Below the pieces are notes generated by a model that was not told where the DNA came from, made no database searches, and saw only the letters and a list, made by a program, of their open reading frames with translations. 64,000 nucleotides of DNA from G965222505 sp965222505 (lineage in GTDB: Bacteria; Bacteroidota; Rhodothermia; Rhodothermales; DATKEJ01). Location of the stretch: NCBI GenBank assembly GCA_965222505.1, contig OZ244956.1, positions 62,001 through 126,000 of the forward strand. Reading direction: 5' to 3'. Position numbers and translations under genes: made by a program. Positions 18,041 through 26,605 of this stretch are shown in pieces. Within the stretch, counting starts at the first letter, position 1; each line of letters starts with the position of its first letter.

Positions 18041-19015
18041 ATGGGACACCTGCTTTCAATACTCTCTATTCAGGACGGCAAAATCAAGCGTGCCGCTCTT
18101 GAGGTTCTTTCTCGTTGCCGGGCTGTGGCAACAGAAGGTGGGCATCAACTCTCAACGGCGATCTTGGCCGAAAACCCCGATGCCTTTGTCGAGGAGGCCC
18201 AAAAGTATGGCGCATCTGCCATTTACACCGTGGCCCATCCCTTGTTGGCCCAGCACCGCAGTGGCGCTTTGCTGGCGGCACTTGAAGGGGTGATCAATGA
18301 GGTAAATCCTTCCCTGGTGGTGATGGCCTCGTCGGAGGCCACCAAAGATATTTTAGGGGCGCTATCAGTACGGGTAGAGGCAGCGGTTTTGAGTGATGTT
18401 GCCTCCTTTACCTATGCAGAGGGTAGGGCAGAGGCGATGCGTCCGGTGATGGCAGCCAAATTTATGGCCCAGACCGAAGCCCTGGGAGACCGCATCCTGG
18501 TCTCTGTACGCTCCGGATCTTATGATGCCGTTCAAAGCCCAGGGGAGGCAGCGGTTAATGCTGTCCCCTTCTCCTATACAGCGCCGGTATCTGCTGCCCA
18601 CTTGCGAGAAGTAGTGGGTGCAGTAGGAGATACTGTAGACCTTTCTGAAGCCTCGGTGGTGGTCGCAGGGGGGCGTGGCGTGAGAGACCCTGAGGGGAAA
18701 GCCTTGCTGGAAGAACTGGCCGGATTGTTCGGGGGCGCAATTGGGGCTTCACGGGCGGTTGTGGAATCAGGGCTTTTTCCCGCGACGGCCCAGATTGGCC
18801 AAACGGGGAAGGTTGTGTCTCCCGAACTTTATTTTGCCGTTGGGATTTCCGGGGCTATTCAGCACGTGGCGGGTATGGTGAACAGTAAGGTCATCGTGGC
18901 CATCAATAAAGACCCGGATGCCCCCATATTTCAATATGCCACCTATGGCTTGGTTGGGGATCTTTACAAGGTCTTGCCTCCGTTGATTGCGGGGCTTCGG
19001 GCCGCAAAGGGGTAA
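18041..19015 (+). CDS. fixB: Electron transfer flavoprotein alpha subunit, FixB type
   Basis: ETF alpha subunit of 324 residues. The FAD-binding C-terminal half contains VVVAGGRGVRDPEG, GASRAVVESG and QIGQTGKVVSPELYFAVGISGAIQH, the family signature, and ends with the INKDPDAPIFQYATYGLVGD block. The N-terminal half is the less conserved alpha/beta domain. It forms the heterodimer with FixA and holds the electron-transferring FAD. It lies between fixA (14-base gap) and fixC (3-base gap). Confidence 0.93.
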   Translation: MGHLLSILSIQDGKIKRAALEVLSRCRAVATEGGHQLSTAILAENPDAFVEEAQKYGASAIYTVAHPLLAQHRSGALLAALEGVINEVNPSLVVMASSEATKDILGALSVRVEAAVLSDVASFTYAEGRAEAMRPVMAAKFMAQTEALGDRILVSVRSGSYDAVQSPGEAAVNAVPFSYTAPVSAAHLREVVGAVGDTVDLSEASVVVAGGRGVRDPEGKALLEELAGLFGGAIGASRAVVESGLFPATAQIGQTGKVVSPELYFAVGISGAIQHVAGMVNSKVIVAINKDPDAPIFQYATYGLVGDLYKVLPPLIAGLRAAKG

Positions 19016-19018
19016 CCC

Positions 19019-20344
19019 ATGGAAGAGAAGTTTGACTGTATTATTGTAGGCGGGGGGATTGCCGGGTTAAGTGCTGCAATGCGACTGGCTAAAGCAGACC
19101 TCAAATTCTTGCTGGTTGAGCGGGGCGAATTCAGCGGGGCCAAAAACGTTTCAGGCGGCGTGCTTTGGGGCACAGATCTGGCTGAATTGGTCCCTGGCTA
19201 CTGGGCGAAGGAAGATGCGGGTTATGAGCGGTATATTGCGCACCGTCGGCTATCCTTTCTCGACCAGAAATCTGCCTTTTCCCTCGATTTCAAATCGGAC
19301 CATTTCCAGGATAAACCCTACAGGGGCGTGGTCGTGCTTCGGGCCAAGTTTGACCATTGGTTAGCCGAGCAGGTTATGGAGGCCATCGAGGCCGGTTCCC
19401 ATGCCGAGGAATCCTTTTTGGCCCATGACATCCTCGTTGAGGAAGTCATTCAGGAGCAGGGGCGGGTCATGGGCATTAAGGCTGGCGGCGAAGCCTTCTA
19501 TGCCGATGCTGTTATTCTGGCAGAAGGGGTCAATAACCTCTTGACGCGCCAAATCGGTTTACAGACGGAATATGTACCCGCCGATGGATTGGCAACGGGG
19601 GTGAAGGAAATCATCCGGCTGGATCAGGAGGTGTTGGAGAATCGTTTCCAGTTGAACGGATTGAGTGGAATGTCCAACGAGTTTGTGGGCTTTGCAAGCC
19701 AGGGTGTTGAAGGGGGCGGATTTCTGTACACCAACCGGAGCAGTATCTCGCTGGGGGTGGTGCTCAGTATTTCTGACCTGCGGAGTAAGGGCCGGCGGCC
19801 ACACGATATTCTGAACGAATTTAAGACGCACCCTGCGGTTGCCGACATGATCCGGGGCGGGGAAGTGGTAGAATATGCTGCCCACGTGGTGTCTACTGGA
19901 GACATGAAGGTGATGCCGAAAGAGGTCTACGCCGATGGGGTATTGATTGCCGGGGAAGCGGCGAATCTCGTCCTCAATTCGGGCAAAGCCATCCAGGGGA
20001 TGGACTATGCCATGCGCTCCGGCATCCTCGCGGCGGATACCATTATTGCAGCCAAAGAGAAGGGGGATTTTTCGGCCAACACCTTAAAAACTTATCGCAC
20101 CGCTTTGGATCAGAGTTATGTGATGCAGGACCTTCGTAATTTCCAGGGGGCCGTAAAGCTGCTACACAGCCCGACCATGTTTACCGAGGTGCCGGGTGTG
20201 TTGTGTGACTTTGGTCGGAGCTTCTTTACCATTGAAAGCAAGCCGACACAAAAAGCGGGTAAACTTCTCCGAAGCAGTATCAAAAAACACAGTTCATACT
20301 GGGCCCTGTTCAAGGTGGGCCTCAAAGCTGCGCGCACATTGTAG
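19019..20344 (+). CDS. fixC: FixC-type ETF:quinone oxidoreductase flavoprotein
   Basis: A 441-residue FAD protein of the ETF-QO/FixC family. The Rossmann motif IVGGGIAGLSAAMRL is at about 8-22. GAKNVSGGVLWG and the membrane-associated GEAANLVLNSGKAIQGMDYA follow, both typical of FixC. It lacks the C-terminal [4Fe-4S] domain present in the roughly 550-residue ETF-QO; that cluster is on the separate FixX encoded next. It would take electrons from FixAB and reduce quinone at the membrane. The start is 3 bases after fixB. Confidence 0.92.
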   Translation: MEEKFDCIIVGGGIAGLSAAMRLAKADLKFLLVERGEFSGAKNVSGGVLWGTDLAELVPGYWAKEDAGYERYIAHRRLSFLDQKSAFSLDFKSDHFQDKPYRGVVVLRAKFDHWLAEQVMEAIEAGSHAEESFLAHDILVEEVIQEQGRVMGIKAGGEAFYADAVILAEGVNNLLTRQIGLQTEYVPADGLATGVKEIIRLDQEVLENRFQLNGLSGMSNEFVGFASQGVEGGGFLYTNRSSISLGVVLSISDLRSKGRRPHDILNEFKTHPAVADMIRGGEVVEYAAHVVSTGDMKVMPKEVYADGVLIAGEAANLVLNSGKAIQGMDYAMRSGILAADTIIAAKEKGDFSANTLKTYRTALDQSYVMQDLRNFQGAVKLLHSPTMFTEVPGVLCDFGRSFFTIESKPTQKAGKLLRSSIKKHSSYWALFKVGLKAARTL

Positions 20345-20361
20345 TTAAGGCCGTTATTGCA

Positions 20362-20664
20362 ATGAAAAAACTATCCATATCAGAGCGATTGGGGTTGGTG
20401 GCCTACCGAAACCAGGGCCGTCAGCAGGCAAAGGCCCATATTGAGGTGGATACCTCCATCTGCAACGGCAGATGCCCCCATAAATGTACCACGTATGTCT
20501 GCCCTGCTAATTGCTATACCCTCGATTCAGAAGGGCAGGTTCATTTTCAATTCGAAGACTGTATCGAATGCGGGACGTGTATGTACGCCTGCAATCAAGG
20601 GGCTGTAACCTGGCGCTACCCTGATCCCGAAGAAGGGCGTGGCGTTAATTGGAATTTCGGGTAA
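20362..20664 (+). CDS. fixX: FixX ferredoxin-like protein
   Basis: A 100-residue iron-sulfur protein. Cysteines in CNGRCPHKCTTYVCPANC and in CIECGTCMYAC fit the FixX family, which carries an Fe-S cluster and partners FixC. The N-terminus (SISERLGLVAYRNQ) is a short helical extension also seen in FixX. It closes the operon. Its 3' end overlaps the convergent DapA-family gene by 49 bases, so both C-termini are encoded on opposite strands of the same DNA. Confidence 0.9.
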   Translation: MKKLSISERLGLVAYRNQGRQQAKAHIEVDTSICNGRCPHKCTTYVCPANCYTLDSEGQVHFQFEDCIECGTCMYACNQGAVTWRYPDPEEGRGVNWNFG

Positions 20665-21572
20665 GTTGTTACCAAGTTGTACCGGTCAAACACCCTTTCT
20701 CTGAGCGCTGGAAATCCGTGTTCGGGAATGTGATTGGGAGGCCGGATGTTGAGCCAGTCCTTATGACCCGTCCATTCGGCAAACATGTATTTGAGACCAG
20801 CCGCAAATGGCACTCCTTCAAAAGCGAGCCTGGCCTCAGACAATTGATTCTGGATTTGATCAACCCCCTCTTCTTGCCATCGATCCTTAACACGGGCCAT
20901 CATCGAAGCCAGTACATTTCCAGAGGCCGTGATACACCCGGCCCCACCTGACCTGAGCACATCTAAAAGATATTTTTCTGTTCCGGCATATAATCTAAAA
21001 CCTGGAAGCGCTGATAGCACACGTTTCATATTTCCCCAATCCCCGCTGGAGTCCTTCATACCCACAACGATGTTCGGGTACTTGGTTGCCAGTTTAAGGA
21101 CTAAAGGGATAGAAAACGGCACCAGAGACATGCTTGGAAAGTGGTATAAATATATCTTCAATCGGTCATCATTGACGTTCTCGATCACCCGATCAAAGTA
21201 GTGTGCTAATCCCTCGTCTGTAGGATTTTTATAGTAAAAGGGGGGAAGCATTAAAATGCCTCCCGCACCTGCGTCCAAAGCTGCTTTGGTCAATTCAACA
21301 GTTTCGGGGAATGAACAACAACCGGATCCAACAAGTAGCCTGTGAGGTTCGATGTTACACTGGGCCACATGAGCGATCAAGTCCAATCGTTCTTTCAGGC
21401 TAAACGAATTGGCTTCTCCGGTTGTCCCCAGGATGCAAACGGCATCACATCCATTATTAAGTAGCCATTGAAGGTGATTGATGAATGCGGGATAATTCAC
21501 ACGCAAGTCAGCGTGCATTGGGGTAAGGGATGCTGTAATGATGCCCTTCGGGAGGAAGGATTCAAAAGCCAT
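20616..21572 (-). CDS. DapA-family lyase/synthase (class I aldolase)
   Basis: A 318-residue member of the dihydrodipicolinate synthase/N-acetylneuraminate lyase family. GTTGEAN (about 50-56) binds the substrate carboxylate, the tyrosine in LYHFP is the proton shuttle, and the lysine in VGMKDSSGD forms the Schiff base with pyruvate. The family uses this fold for dihydrodipicolinate synthesis, sialic acid cleavage and several sugar-acid aldol reactions. The substrate cannot be told here. It follows the hut genes 44 bases after hutF on the same strand, so it may be co-transcribed, though no hut step needs it. The last residues overlap fixX. Confidence 0.85.
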   Translation of the reverse strand: MAFESFLPKGIITASLTPMHADLRVNYPAFINHLQWLLNNGCDAVCILGTTGEANSFSLKERLDLIAHVAQCNIEPHRLLVGSGCCSFPETVELTKAALDAGAGGILMLPPFYYKNPTDEGLAHYFDRVIENVNDDRLKIYLYHFPSMSLVPFSIPLVLKLATKYPNIVVGMKDSSGDWGNMKRVLSALPGFRLYAGTEKYLLDVLRSGGAGCITASGNVLASMMARVKDRWQEEGVDQIQNQLSEARLAFEGVPFAAGLKYMFAEWTGHKDWLNIRPPNHIPEHGFPALRERVFDRYNLVTTYPKFQLTPRPSSGSG

Positions 21573-21616
21573 GTGCGTAGGCGTTTAATGGATGATCTTT
21601 GCTCTTTCCCATGCGT

Positions 21617-22960
21617 CTAATCTACCGCTTTCTCCAGCCGATGCACGTGATCCTCGACCACCTTGTGGCCCCGGACGTATACATCCCTGACCATATCCCC
21701 GGAGCCTGCAAAAATCCAGGTATCCAGAATTTGATGATCAACCTTTCCCTGGAATAAGGGGTGTTTCTGATCAAGGACCACAAGGTCGGCAGTATAACCC
21801 GTTGCTATTTTGCCAGCCCTTCTACCTAATGCCTGGGCTCCACCAGCGGCGCATTTTTTGAATAATCCCTGCCCTATTGAGGGTTCGTTGGGAAGGGCTA
21901 ACACATTGCGGCACTTCCACTTAAGCCGTTGCCCATATTCCAGCATACGAAGTTCATCAGCAGGTGATATGCGGGTGTTGCTATCCGAACCGATCGCAAT
22001 GCGGCCCCCGGCCTCCAGGTATTCAGCAGCAGGGCATATCCCGTCTCCAAGATCCGCTTCCGTTGTTGGGCATAAGCCAACAACGGCTTCCCTTTCTGCA
22101 AGGGTGTCGATTTCATCATCTACCATATGGGTGGCATGGATCAGGCACCACCGCTTGTCAATGGGTAAATGGTCCAGGGCCCAACGTACCGGCCGCTGCC
22201 CACTCCAGGCATAACAGTCCTGTACTTCGCGCTGTTGTTCAGCAATATGGATGTGGATAGGGGCCTCAGGCTTGTACCGTGCTACCCAAGTTAATAGCTC
22301 CTCCAACTGTGATGGGGTTACCGCACGCAATGAATGGGGGGCAATCCCCCAATTAAACCCTGAATGTTGATGTTGGATCTTGTTGATGGCCTCGATCAAT
22401 TCGATGTACGGGTCCGTATTCTGGATAAACCGCCGTTGCCCTGTTGTAGGGGGGTGCCCGCCAAATCCACCAAAGGTATATAAAACAGGCAACAGGGTCA
22501 GCCCAATGCCGGCATCATCGGCGGCCTGGATAATCCTTTGGGAAAGTTCAGCAGGGTTAGCATAGGGAGCCCCGTTTAGATTGTGATGCAGGTAATGAAA
22601 TTCCCCAACAGCGGTGTATCCTTGCTTAAGCATCTCAATGTAGAGCTTCAAGGCAACGGCTTCAATGGCATCAGCATCAAGTGTATTGGCAAAGTGATAC
22701 ATCTTCGTCCGCCAGGTCCAGAAGGAATCTTGTACCGGTCCAACATGGTGGGTCAGCCCGGCAATGGCCCGTTGAAACGCATGGGAGTGGACATTTAGCA
22801 TGCCCGGAATGACCGGACCCTTGGCAACTGGAAATGAACCGGCATCTGGCCGGTGTTCCACCGATGATATCAGACCATCTGCTGTGTATTGAAGCAGGAT
22901 GTTCTGTGCCCATCCATCTGGTAGAAGTATCCGGGGGCAATAAAGACCGTACCTTGCCAT
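21617..22960 (-). CDS. hutF: Formimidoylglutamate deiminase
   Basis: A 447-residue amidohydrolase that converts N-formimidoylglutamate to N-formylglutamate and ammonia, the fourth step of the five-step histidine route. Metal ligands are visible as NVHSHAFQRA (about 56-65), HIHIAEQ, CLIHATH and the aspartate in AIGSDSNTR. The phrase GEFHYLHH is typical of HutF. It follows hutG by 4 bases. Having HutF together with HutG means formate and glutamate are released, not formamide. Confidence 0.94.
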   Translation of the reverse strand: MARYGLYCPRILLPDGWAQNILLQYTADGLISSVEHRPDAGSFPVAKGPVIPGMLNVHSHAFQRAIAGLTHHVGPVQDSFWTWRTKMYHFANTLDADAIEAVALKLYIEMLKQGYTAVGEFHYLHHNLNGAPYANPAELSQRIIQAADDAGIGLTLLPVLYTFGGFGGHPPTTGQRRFIQNTDPYIELIEAINKIQHQHSGFNWGIAPHSLRAVTPSQLEELLTWVARYKPEAPIHIHIAEQQREVQDCYAWSGQRPVRWALDHLPIDKRWCLIHATHMVDDEIDTLAEREAVVGLCPTTEADLGDGICPAAEYLEAGGRIAIGSDSNTRISPADELRMLEYGQRLKWKCRNVLALPNEPSIGQGLFKKCAAGGAQALGRRAGKIATGYTADLVVLDQKHPLFQGKVDHQILDTWIFAGSGDMVRDVYVRGHKVVEDHVHRLEKAVD

Positions 22961-22964
22961 GTTG

Positions 22965-23762
22965 TTATTTCGAGGAGTTGGGATGCCAATTCACGAGAGT
23001 TTGAATTAGCATGCGGAGAACGATCTGGAGCGGAGTTGCCTTTACTGCATCGTACTGGAATGGAGGGTACTCCTCCATGTAAAGTCGTTGGGTCAATTCC
23101 AGCTGAAGGGCATGGATACCCTTTGAAGGCGCACCATAGTGCCGGGTAATGTATCCGCCCTTAAACCGGCCATCCTGCACAAACGAATAATTGGGGGTAT
23201 TCGACAGGATGTTTGAAGCTCGCTGAATCAGATCGGGGTGTGCGCTACGGCCGGCATGGGTCCCCAGGTTGAGGTCCGGCAGCTGCCCCTCGAACAAGCG
23301 CGGGACGCGAGATTGGATCGAGTGCGCGTCAAGCAAAATAGCGAATCCAAAGGATCGTTGAAGGGCATTGAGTACTTGCCTGAGTTTTCGGTGGTAGGGT
23401 GCCCAATACGTTTGTCTTCTCTGTTTTATTTCGGATGGCGTTGGGATTTGTTGATCTTTGTAAAGAGGTGTTCCGTCAAATTGAATGGCAGGGCAGAGGC
23501 TGGTCGTTGGGGTGGCATACAACGGGGTGTTGTCCGGCGGGCGATTCAGGTCAATCACATATCGGGAATGGGTTGCCTGAATGACATGCACTTCGTATTG
23601 CTGTACCCATTCATATAAAACATCCAGGTGCCAGTCGGTATCCACTAAATCAAAGGCAACCGGTGCAAATGAAGCCTCCAGCGCGGGAGGAATGTACGTG
23701 CCGGCATGGGGCATGTTGACCAGGACCGGGGTAGCACCAGGCGTATAATTGAAGGTTACCAT
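22965..23762 (-). CDS. hutG: N-formylglutamate deformylase
   Basis: A 265-residue N-formylglutamate amidohydrolase, which gives glutamate and formate in the last step of the HutF branch. NMPHAGTYIP near the start, TDWHLD, and YVIDLNRPPD followed by LLDAHSIQSR are family signatures that include the metal-binding histidines. The ATG follows the hutI stop codon with no base between, so translation is coupled. The length is normal. Confidence 0.92.
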   Translation of the reverse strand: MVTFNYTPGATPVLVNMPHAGTYIPPALEASFAPVAFDLVDTDWHLDVLYEWVQQYEVHVIQATHSRYVIDLNRPPDNTPLYATPTTSLCPAIQFDGTPLYKDQQIPTPSEIKQRRQTYWAPYHRKLRQVLNALQRSFGFAILLDAHSIQSRVPRLFEGQLPDLNLGTHAGRSAHPDLIQRASNILSNTPNYSFVQDGRFKGGYITRHYGAPSKGIHALQLELTQRLYMEEYPPFQYDAVKATPLQIVLRMLIQTLVNWHPNSSK

Positions 23763-24983
23763 TTAGGTTGCCTCATAAACGACCTTCCCGCCGGCTACGG
23801 TGAGGAGCGCCGCGTTGGGTGTAAAATGATACAGCCAATGGTTGACACTCAAGGCATCCAGCACCACAAAATCAACCGCTTTGTTTTTTTCGAGGCTTCC
23901 GGTAACATGGGCCAGGCCGAGCGCACGGGCGGCATAGATGGTCGCGCCTTTTAAGACTTCCTCGGGGGTCATGCGTTGCATGGTACAGGCCAACATCATC
24001 GCAAGGGGTAAATGATAGCTGGGGGCGGAACCCGGATTGAAGTCTGTGGCAACGGCCAGGGGGACGCCTGCTGCTATGAGTGCTCGCGCTGGCATAGGAG
24101 GTTGGTTGAGGTACAAAGCGGCGAGGGGGAGGCTGACAGCGGTGACATTGGAAGAAGCCAATGCGCGGATGCCAGATTCCGAAATACATTCCAGGTGATC
24201 GGCAGAGGTAGCGCCTAAGGCTGCTGCAAGAGCAGCCCCTTTACCGTCGGAGAGCTGGTCTACATGTAATTTGAGACCAAGGCCGAGGCACTGCGCATGG
24301 TCCAGAATAGATCGGGCTTCTTCGATGGTAAAGGCGGTATCTTCTACAAAGATGTCACAGAAGGTGGCCAGGTTTTGTTCGACGATGGTCGGGATGAGCA
24401 GGTTTTTAAGACGGGCAATGTATTCGCCCCGCTTGTGGCGGGCATCCTCAGGTACAATGTGGGCCAGAAAGGTGGGTACGAGCCGCAAGGCCTGTCGTTT
24501 TTGCAACGCGGCATAGACCCTGAGTTGTTTCAACTCATCGGTCAGGTTCATACCGTAGCCGCTTTTGCACTCTACAGTTGTGATACCCAACTTGGCCATT
24601 TCGTGCAAGAAAAAGTGGCACTTATTGACCAGGTAATCGGTCGAAGCCCTGCGGGTGTGTTTCATGGTAGAGGCGATGCCGCCTCCTGCGCGTGCAATAT
24701 CGAGGTATGGAACCCCTTTGATTCTGAGTTCAAACTCATCCGCTCGCCATCCACCAAAAGCCAGGTGGGTGTGGCAGTCGATCAATCCCGGTATGACGAG
24801 TCCTCCCTGGGCATCCCAGCGGGGTTCTTCTGCATAGTCTTCCGGCAGGTCCTCAGCCTCGCCCACCCATAAGATTCGGTTATTGCGCCAGGCCAGGGCC
24901 GCATTGGGGATCGCATGGATTTTGGACTGTCCACCTGCATCTCGGCAAGTAGCCAGGGTCCTAATGTTCTCCAGGACAGGCAT
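23763..24983 (-). CDS. hutI: Imidazolonepropionase
   Basis: A 406-residue amidohydrolase opening the imidazolone ring of imidazolonepropionate, step three of histidine breakdown. Zinc ligands appear in DCHTHLAFGG (about 69-78), with KSGYGMN, KLHVDQ and ATDFNPGSAPS downstream, all typical of HutI. It heads the hutI-hutG-hutF run. The promoter should lie in the 550-base region upstream, which also holds a palindromic repeat. No hut regulator (HutC or HutP) or transporter is seen. Confidence 0.94.
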   Translation of the reverse strand: MPVLENIRTLATCRDAGGQSKIHAIPNAALAWRNNRILWVGEAEDLPEDYAEEPRWDAQGGLVIPGLIDCHTHLAFGGWRADEFELRIKGVPYLDIARAGGGIASTMKHTRRASTDYLVNKCHFFLHEMAKLGITTVECKSGYGMNLTDELKQLRVYAALQKRQALRLVPTFLAHIVPEDARHKRGEYIARLKNLLIPTIVEQNLATFCDIFVEDTAFTIEEARSILDHAQCLGLGLKLHVDQLSDGKGAALAAALGATSADHLECISESGIRALASSNVTAVSLPLAALYLNQPPMPARALIAAGVPLAVATDFNPGSAPSYHLPLAMMLACTMQRMTPEEVLKGATIYAARALGLAHVTGSLEKNKAVDFVVLDALSVNHWLYHFTPNAALLTVAGGKVVYEAT

Positions 24984-25533
24984 TGCTATGGCTGTAGAAT
25001 AGAAAGGAAATTATGAGTTGATGTTACGCCGCTTGTCGCTGATGTTGTGCAATTCGACCAGGTCGAATGGGCCAAGACGGCGTAACAAGACTTATGAGCA
25101 AGGATCTTTAAGATAAGCGCCGGCAGTTAGATTGCCACTTTTTATGGTGAGATCGGTTCGTTTGTGCCGCGCCCTTCCGTATTGGCGGAAAATGGAACGA
25201 TATGATTGCAGTCTGCTCACCCTGGACAGGCCCCTCCAGGAGCGGATCGCACAAGTTTATATCGTATTGTGAATGAACGATGTAAGAAACCGGGATGCCG
25301 GGGCCGCCGGGCAGGCAATTTCGGTTGCTTCTTGGCAAAATATTTTGTAACTAACTGAGGGAATCTGTACAGTATACCCACCTTTGTAGTTTTGGACGAA
25401 CGCCTCGATCTCGGGAGCGTGTGAAGCAAGAACGCCCGTCTTTTCACCACCGGTGTGCGTTACACCCGTTTCTTTCTTGCCTGCAAAATCTCTACTGAGA
25501 CTTAAGGTGCCCCTCAATCGCTAAAGACCAATC
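24984..25533. other. 550-bp noncoding region with a palindromic repeat
   Basis: This stretch separates hutI (leftward) from the actin-like gene (rightward). It holds one copy of a palindromic element (25020-25095), also found near 32.9 kb. The remaining 440 bases have no convincing ORF, tRNA or clear terminator. Promoters for both genes must be here, but I could not define them. Confidence 0.6.
25020..25095 (+). repeat. Palindromic repeat element, copy 1
   Basis: The element is bounded by a 9-bp inverted repeat, GTTACGCCG...CGGCGTAAC, and contains an inner hairpin ATTCGACC-A-GGTCGAAT. It matches 32886-32962 over about 77 bases, including flanking TGATGTT before and AACA-GACTTA after, while sequence further out does not match. 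It could be a small non-autonomous mobile element or a structured regulatory RNA. Confidence 0.7.
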
Positions 25534-26553
25534 ATGAAACAACTCGTATTTCCCAGTGTGATCGAGCGCCACAACAGCGAACTCCGCAACGTTGCATCGG
25601 ACCTGTTGCATGGCTTGAAAATCTATGACAACGGTAGTGGCTACATCATTGGTCATCTGGCCATGACGGAGGGGAATTCGCCGCATAAGTCCATCAACAG
25701 TACACCCCAGGACCTGGATTATCAATTATTGCTCCGAACCGGGCTGTTGCTGGCCTCAACGGCAGCTACTGGTCCGATTGCCCTCACGGTTGGTTTTCCC
25801 TTTGCAACCTATCAGGTCAACCGGCATTACGTCGAACAACTCGTTGGCAACGAGCAAAACGTGACCTACGATATGGCCACGTACGGCGGAAAAGACAAGC
25901 ACACACGGGTCATTCCGATCAGCGCCGTCGATGTGCTCCCCGAAATCGTCGGGTGCATTATTGCTGCTCGGAAAGGACGGACGCAGAAGAAAGGGGCTTT
26001 CTTTATCGGAAGTATCGGGTACGGGACGTTTGAAGCCTGCCTGAGCACAGAAGACGGGATCGTTCAGCGGACCATGATTAGTACCTATGGGGTCAGGAAG
26101 GCCGTTGATGACATCACGCGGAACCTCATGAAGGAGCACTACCTGGGTATGCGGACCGAACATCAGATGGATATGGCCCTCCGAAGTGGCTCTATCGTCC
26201 TGAACCGGCGTCGCATCGACCTGACAGGTGTTCGGAAAAAAGCCCTTGAAGGCTATTATCACGACGTCATCAGCCCAGCCCTCCGCAACTTCTGGACGGA
26301 TGACGATTTCGCCCGGACCAGCTCCCTGATTCTCACCGGCGGCGGTGCACATTATACCGAACTCATCAACTGCTTTCAGAGCGAATTTGGGGGGATCCTC
26401 GATGTGAAAGTGGTGGAAAACCCGACCACCCTGGCCAGTGAAGGCTATTGCTATCACTCCGTCCGGCTCGCCAACGAAAATGGGGGAACGGCAGTCGGGA
26501 TCGATATCGGCAACTCCCAGACGACCCTCTCTGTGATCGATAAGAATCTGTGA
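25534..26553 (+). CDS. Actin-like ATPase, apparently circularly permuted
   Basis: A 339-residue protein of the ParM/Alp actin superfamily with its parts in an unusual order. It begins at FPSVIE (6-11), a segment that normally follows the first 20-30 residues. GYIIGHLA (36-43) and LTVGFPF (84-90) come next, then a phosphate-2-like FFIGSIGYGTFEACL (156-170), the adenosine motif LILTGGGA (265-272) and NPTTLASEGYCYHSV (296-310). The phosphate-1 motif VGIDIGNSQTTLSVI, which should be N-terminal, is at 321-335, just before the stop. A stop stands in frame 12 bases upstream of the ATG, so no missing N-terminal piece can be added. In phosphate 2 the usual Asp is replaced by Ser (GSIGYGT). It sits alone between two halves of the hut genes. 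Role unknown; filament formation or DNA segregation would be the family guess. Confidence 0.8.
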   Translation: MKQLVFPSVIERHNSELRNVASDLLHGLKIYDNGSGYIIGHLAMTEGNSPHKSINSTPQDLDYQLLLRTGLLLASTAATGPIALTVGFPFATYQVNRHYVEQLVGNEQNVTYDMATYGGKDKHTRVIPISAVDVLPEIVGCIIAARKGRTQKKGAFFIGSIGYGTFEACLSTEDGIVQRTMISTYGVRKAVDDITRNLMKEHYLGMRTEHQMDMALRSGSIVLNRRRIDLTGVRKKALEGYYHDVISPALRNFWTDDDFARTSSLILTGGGAHYTELINCFQSEFGGILDVKVVENPTTLASEGYCYHSVRLANENGGTAVGIDIGNSQTTLSVIDKNL

Positions 26554-26605
26554 TACGTCCGGAGTGCGGGAGCTTGCCCTGGGCTTGATCCAGGGTGCGG
26601 GGTGG

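Noticed and set aside
25020..25095. Integron attC site
   Set aside because: attC begins RYYYAAC and ends GTTRRRY; this element has the opposite order (GTT...AAC), and the two copies are not in a cassette array.
25534..26553. Normal actin-like protein with a missed N-terminus
   Set aside because: A stop codon lies in frame 12 bases upstream of the ATG, and the missing motif is present at the C-terminus of the same frame.
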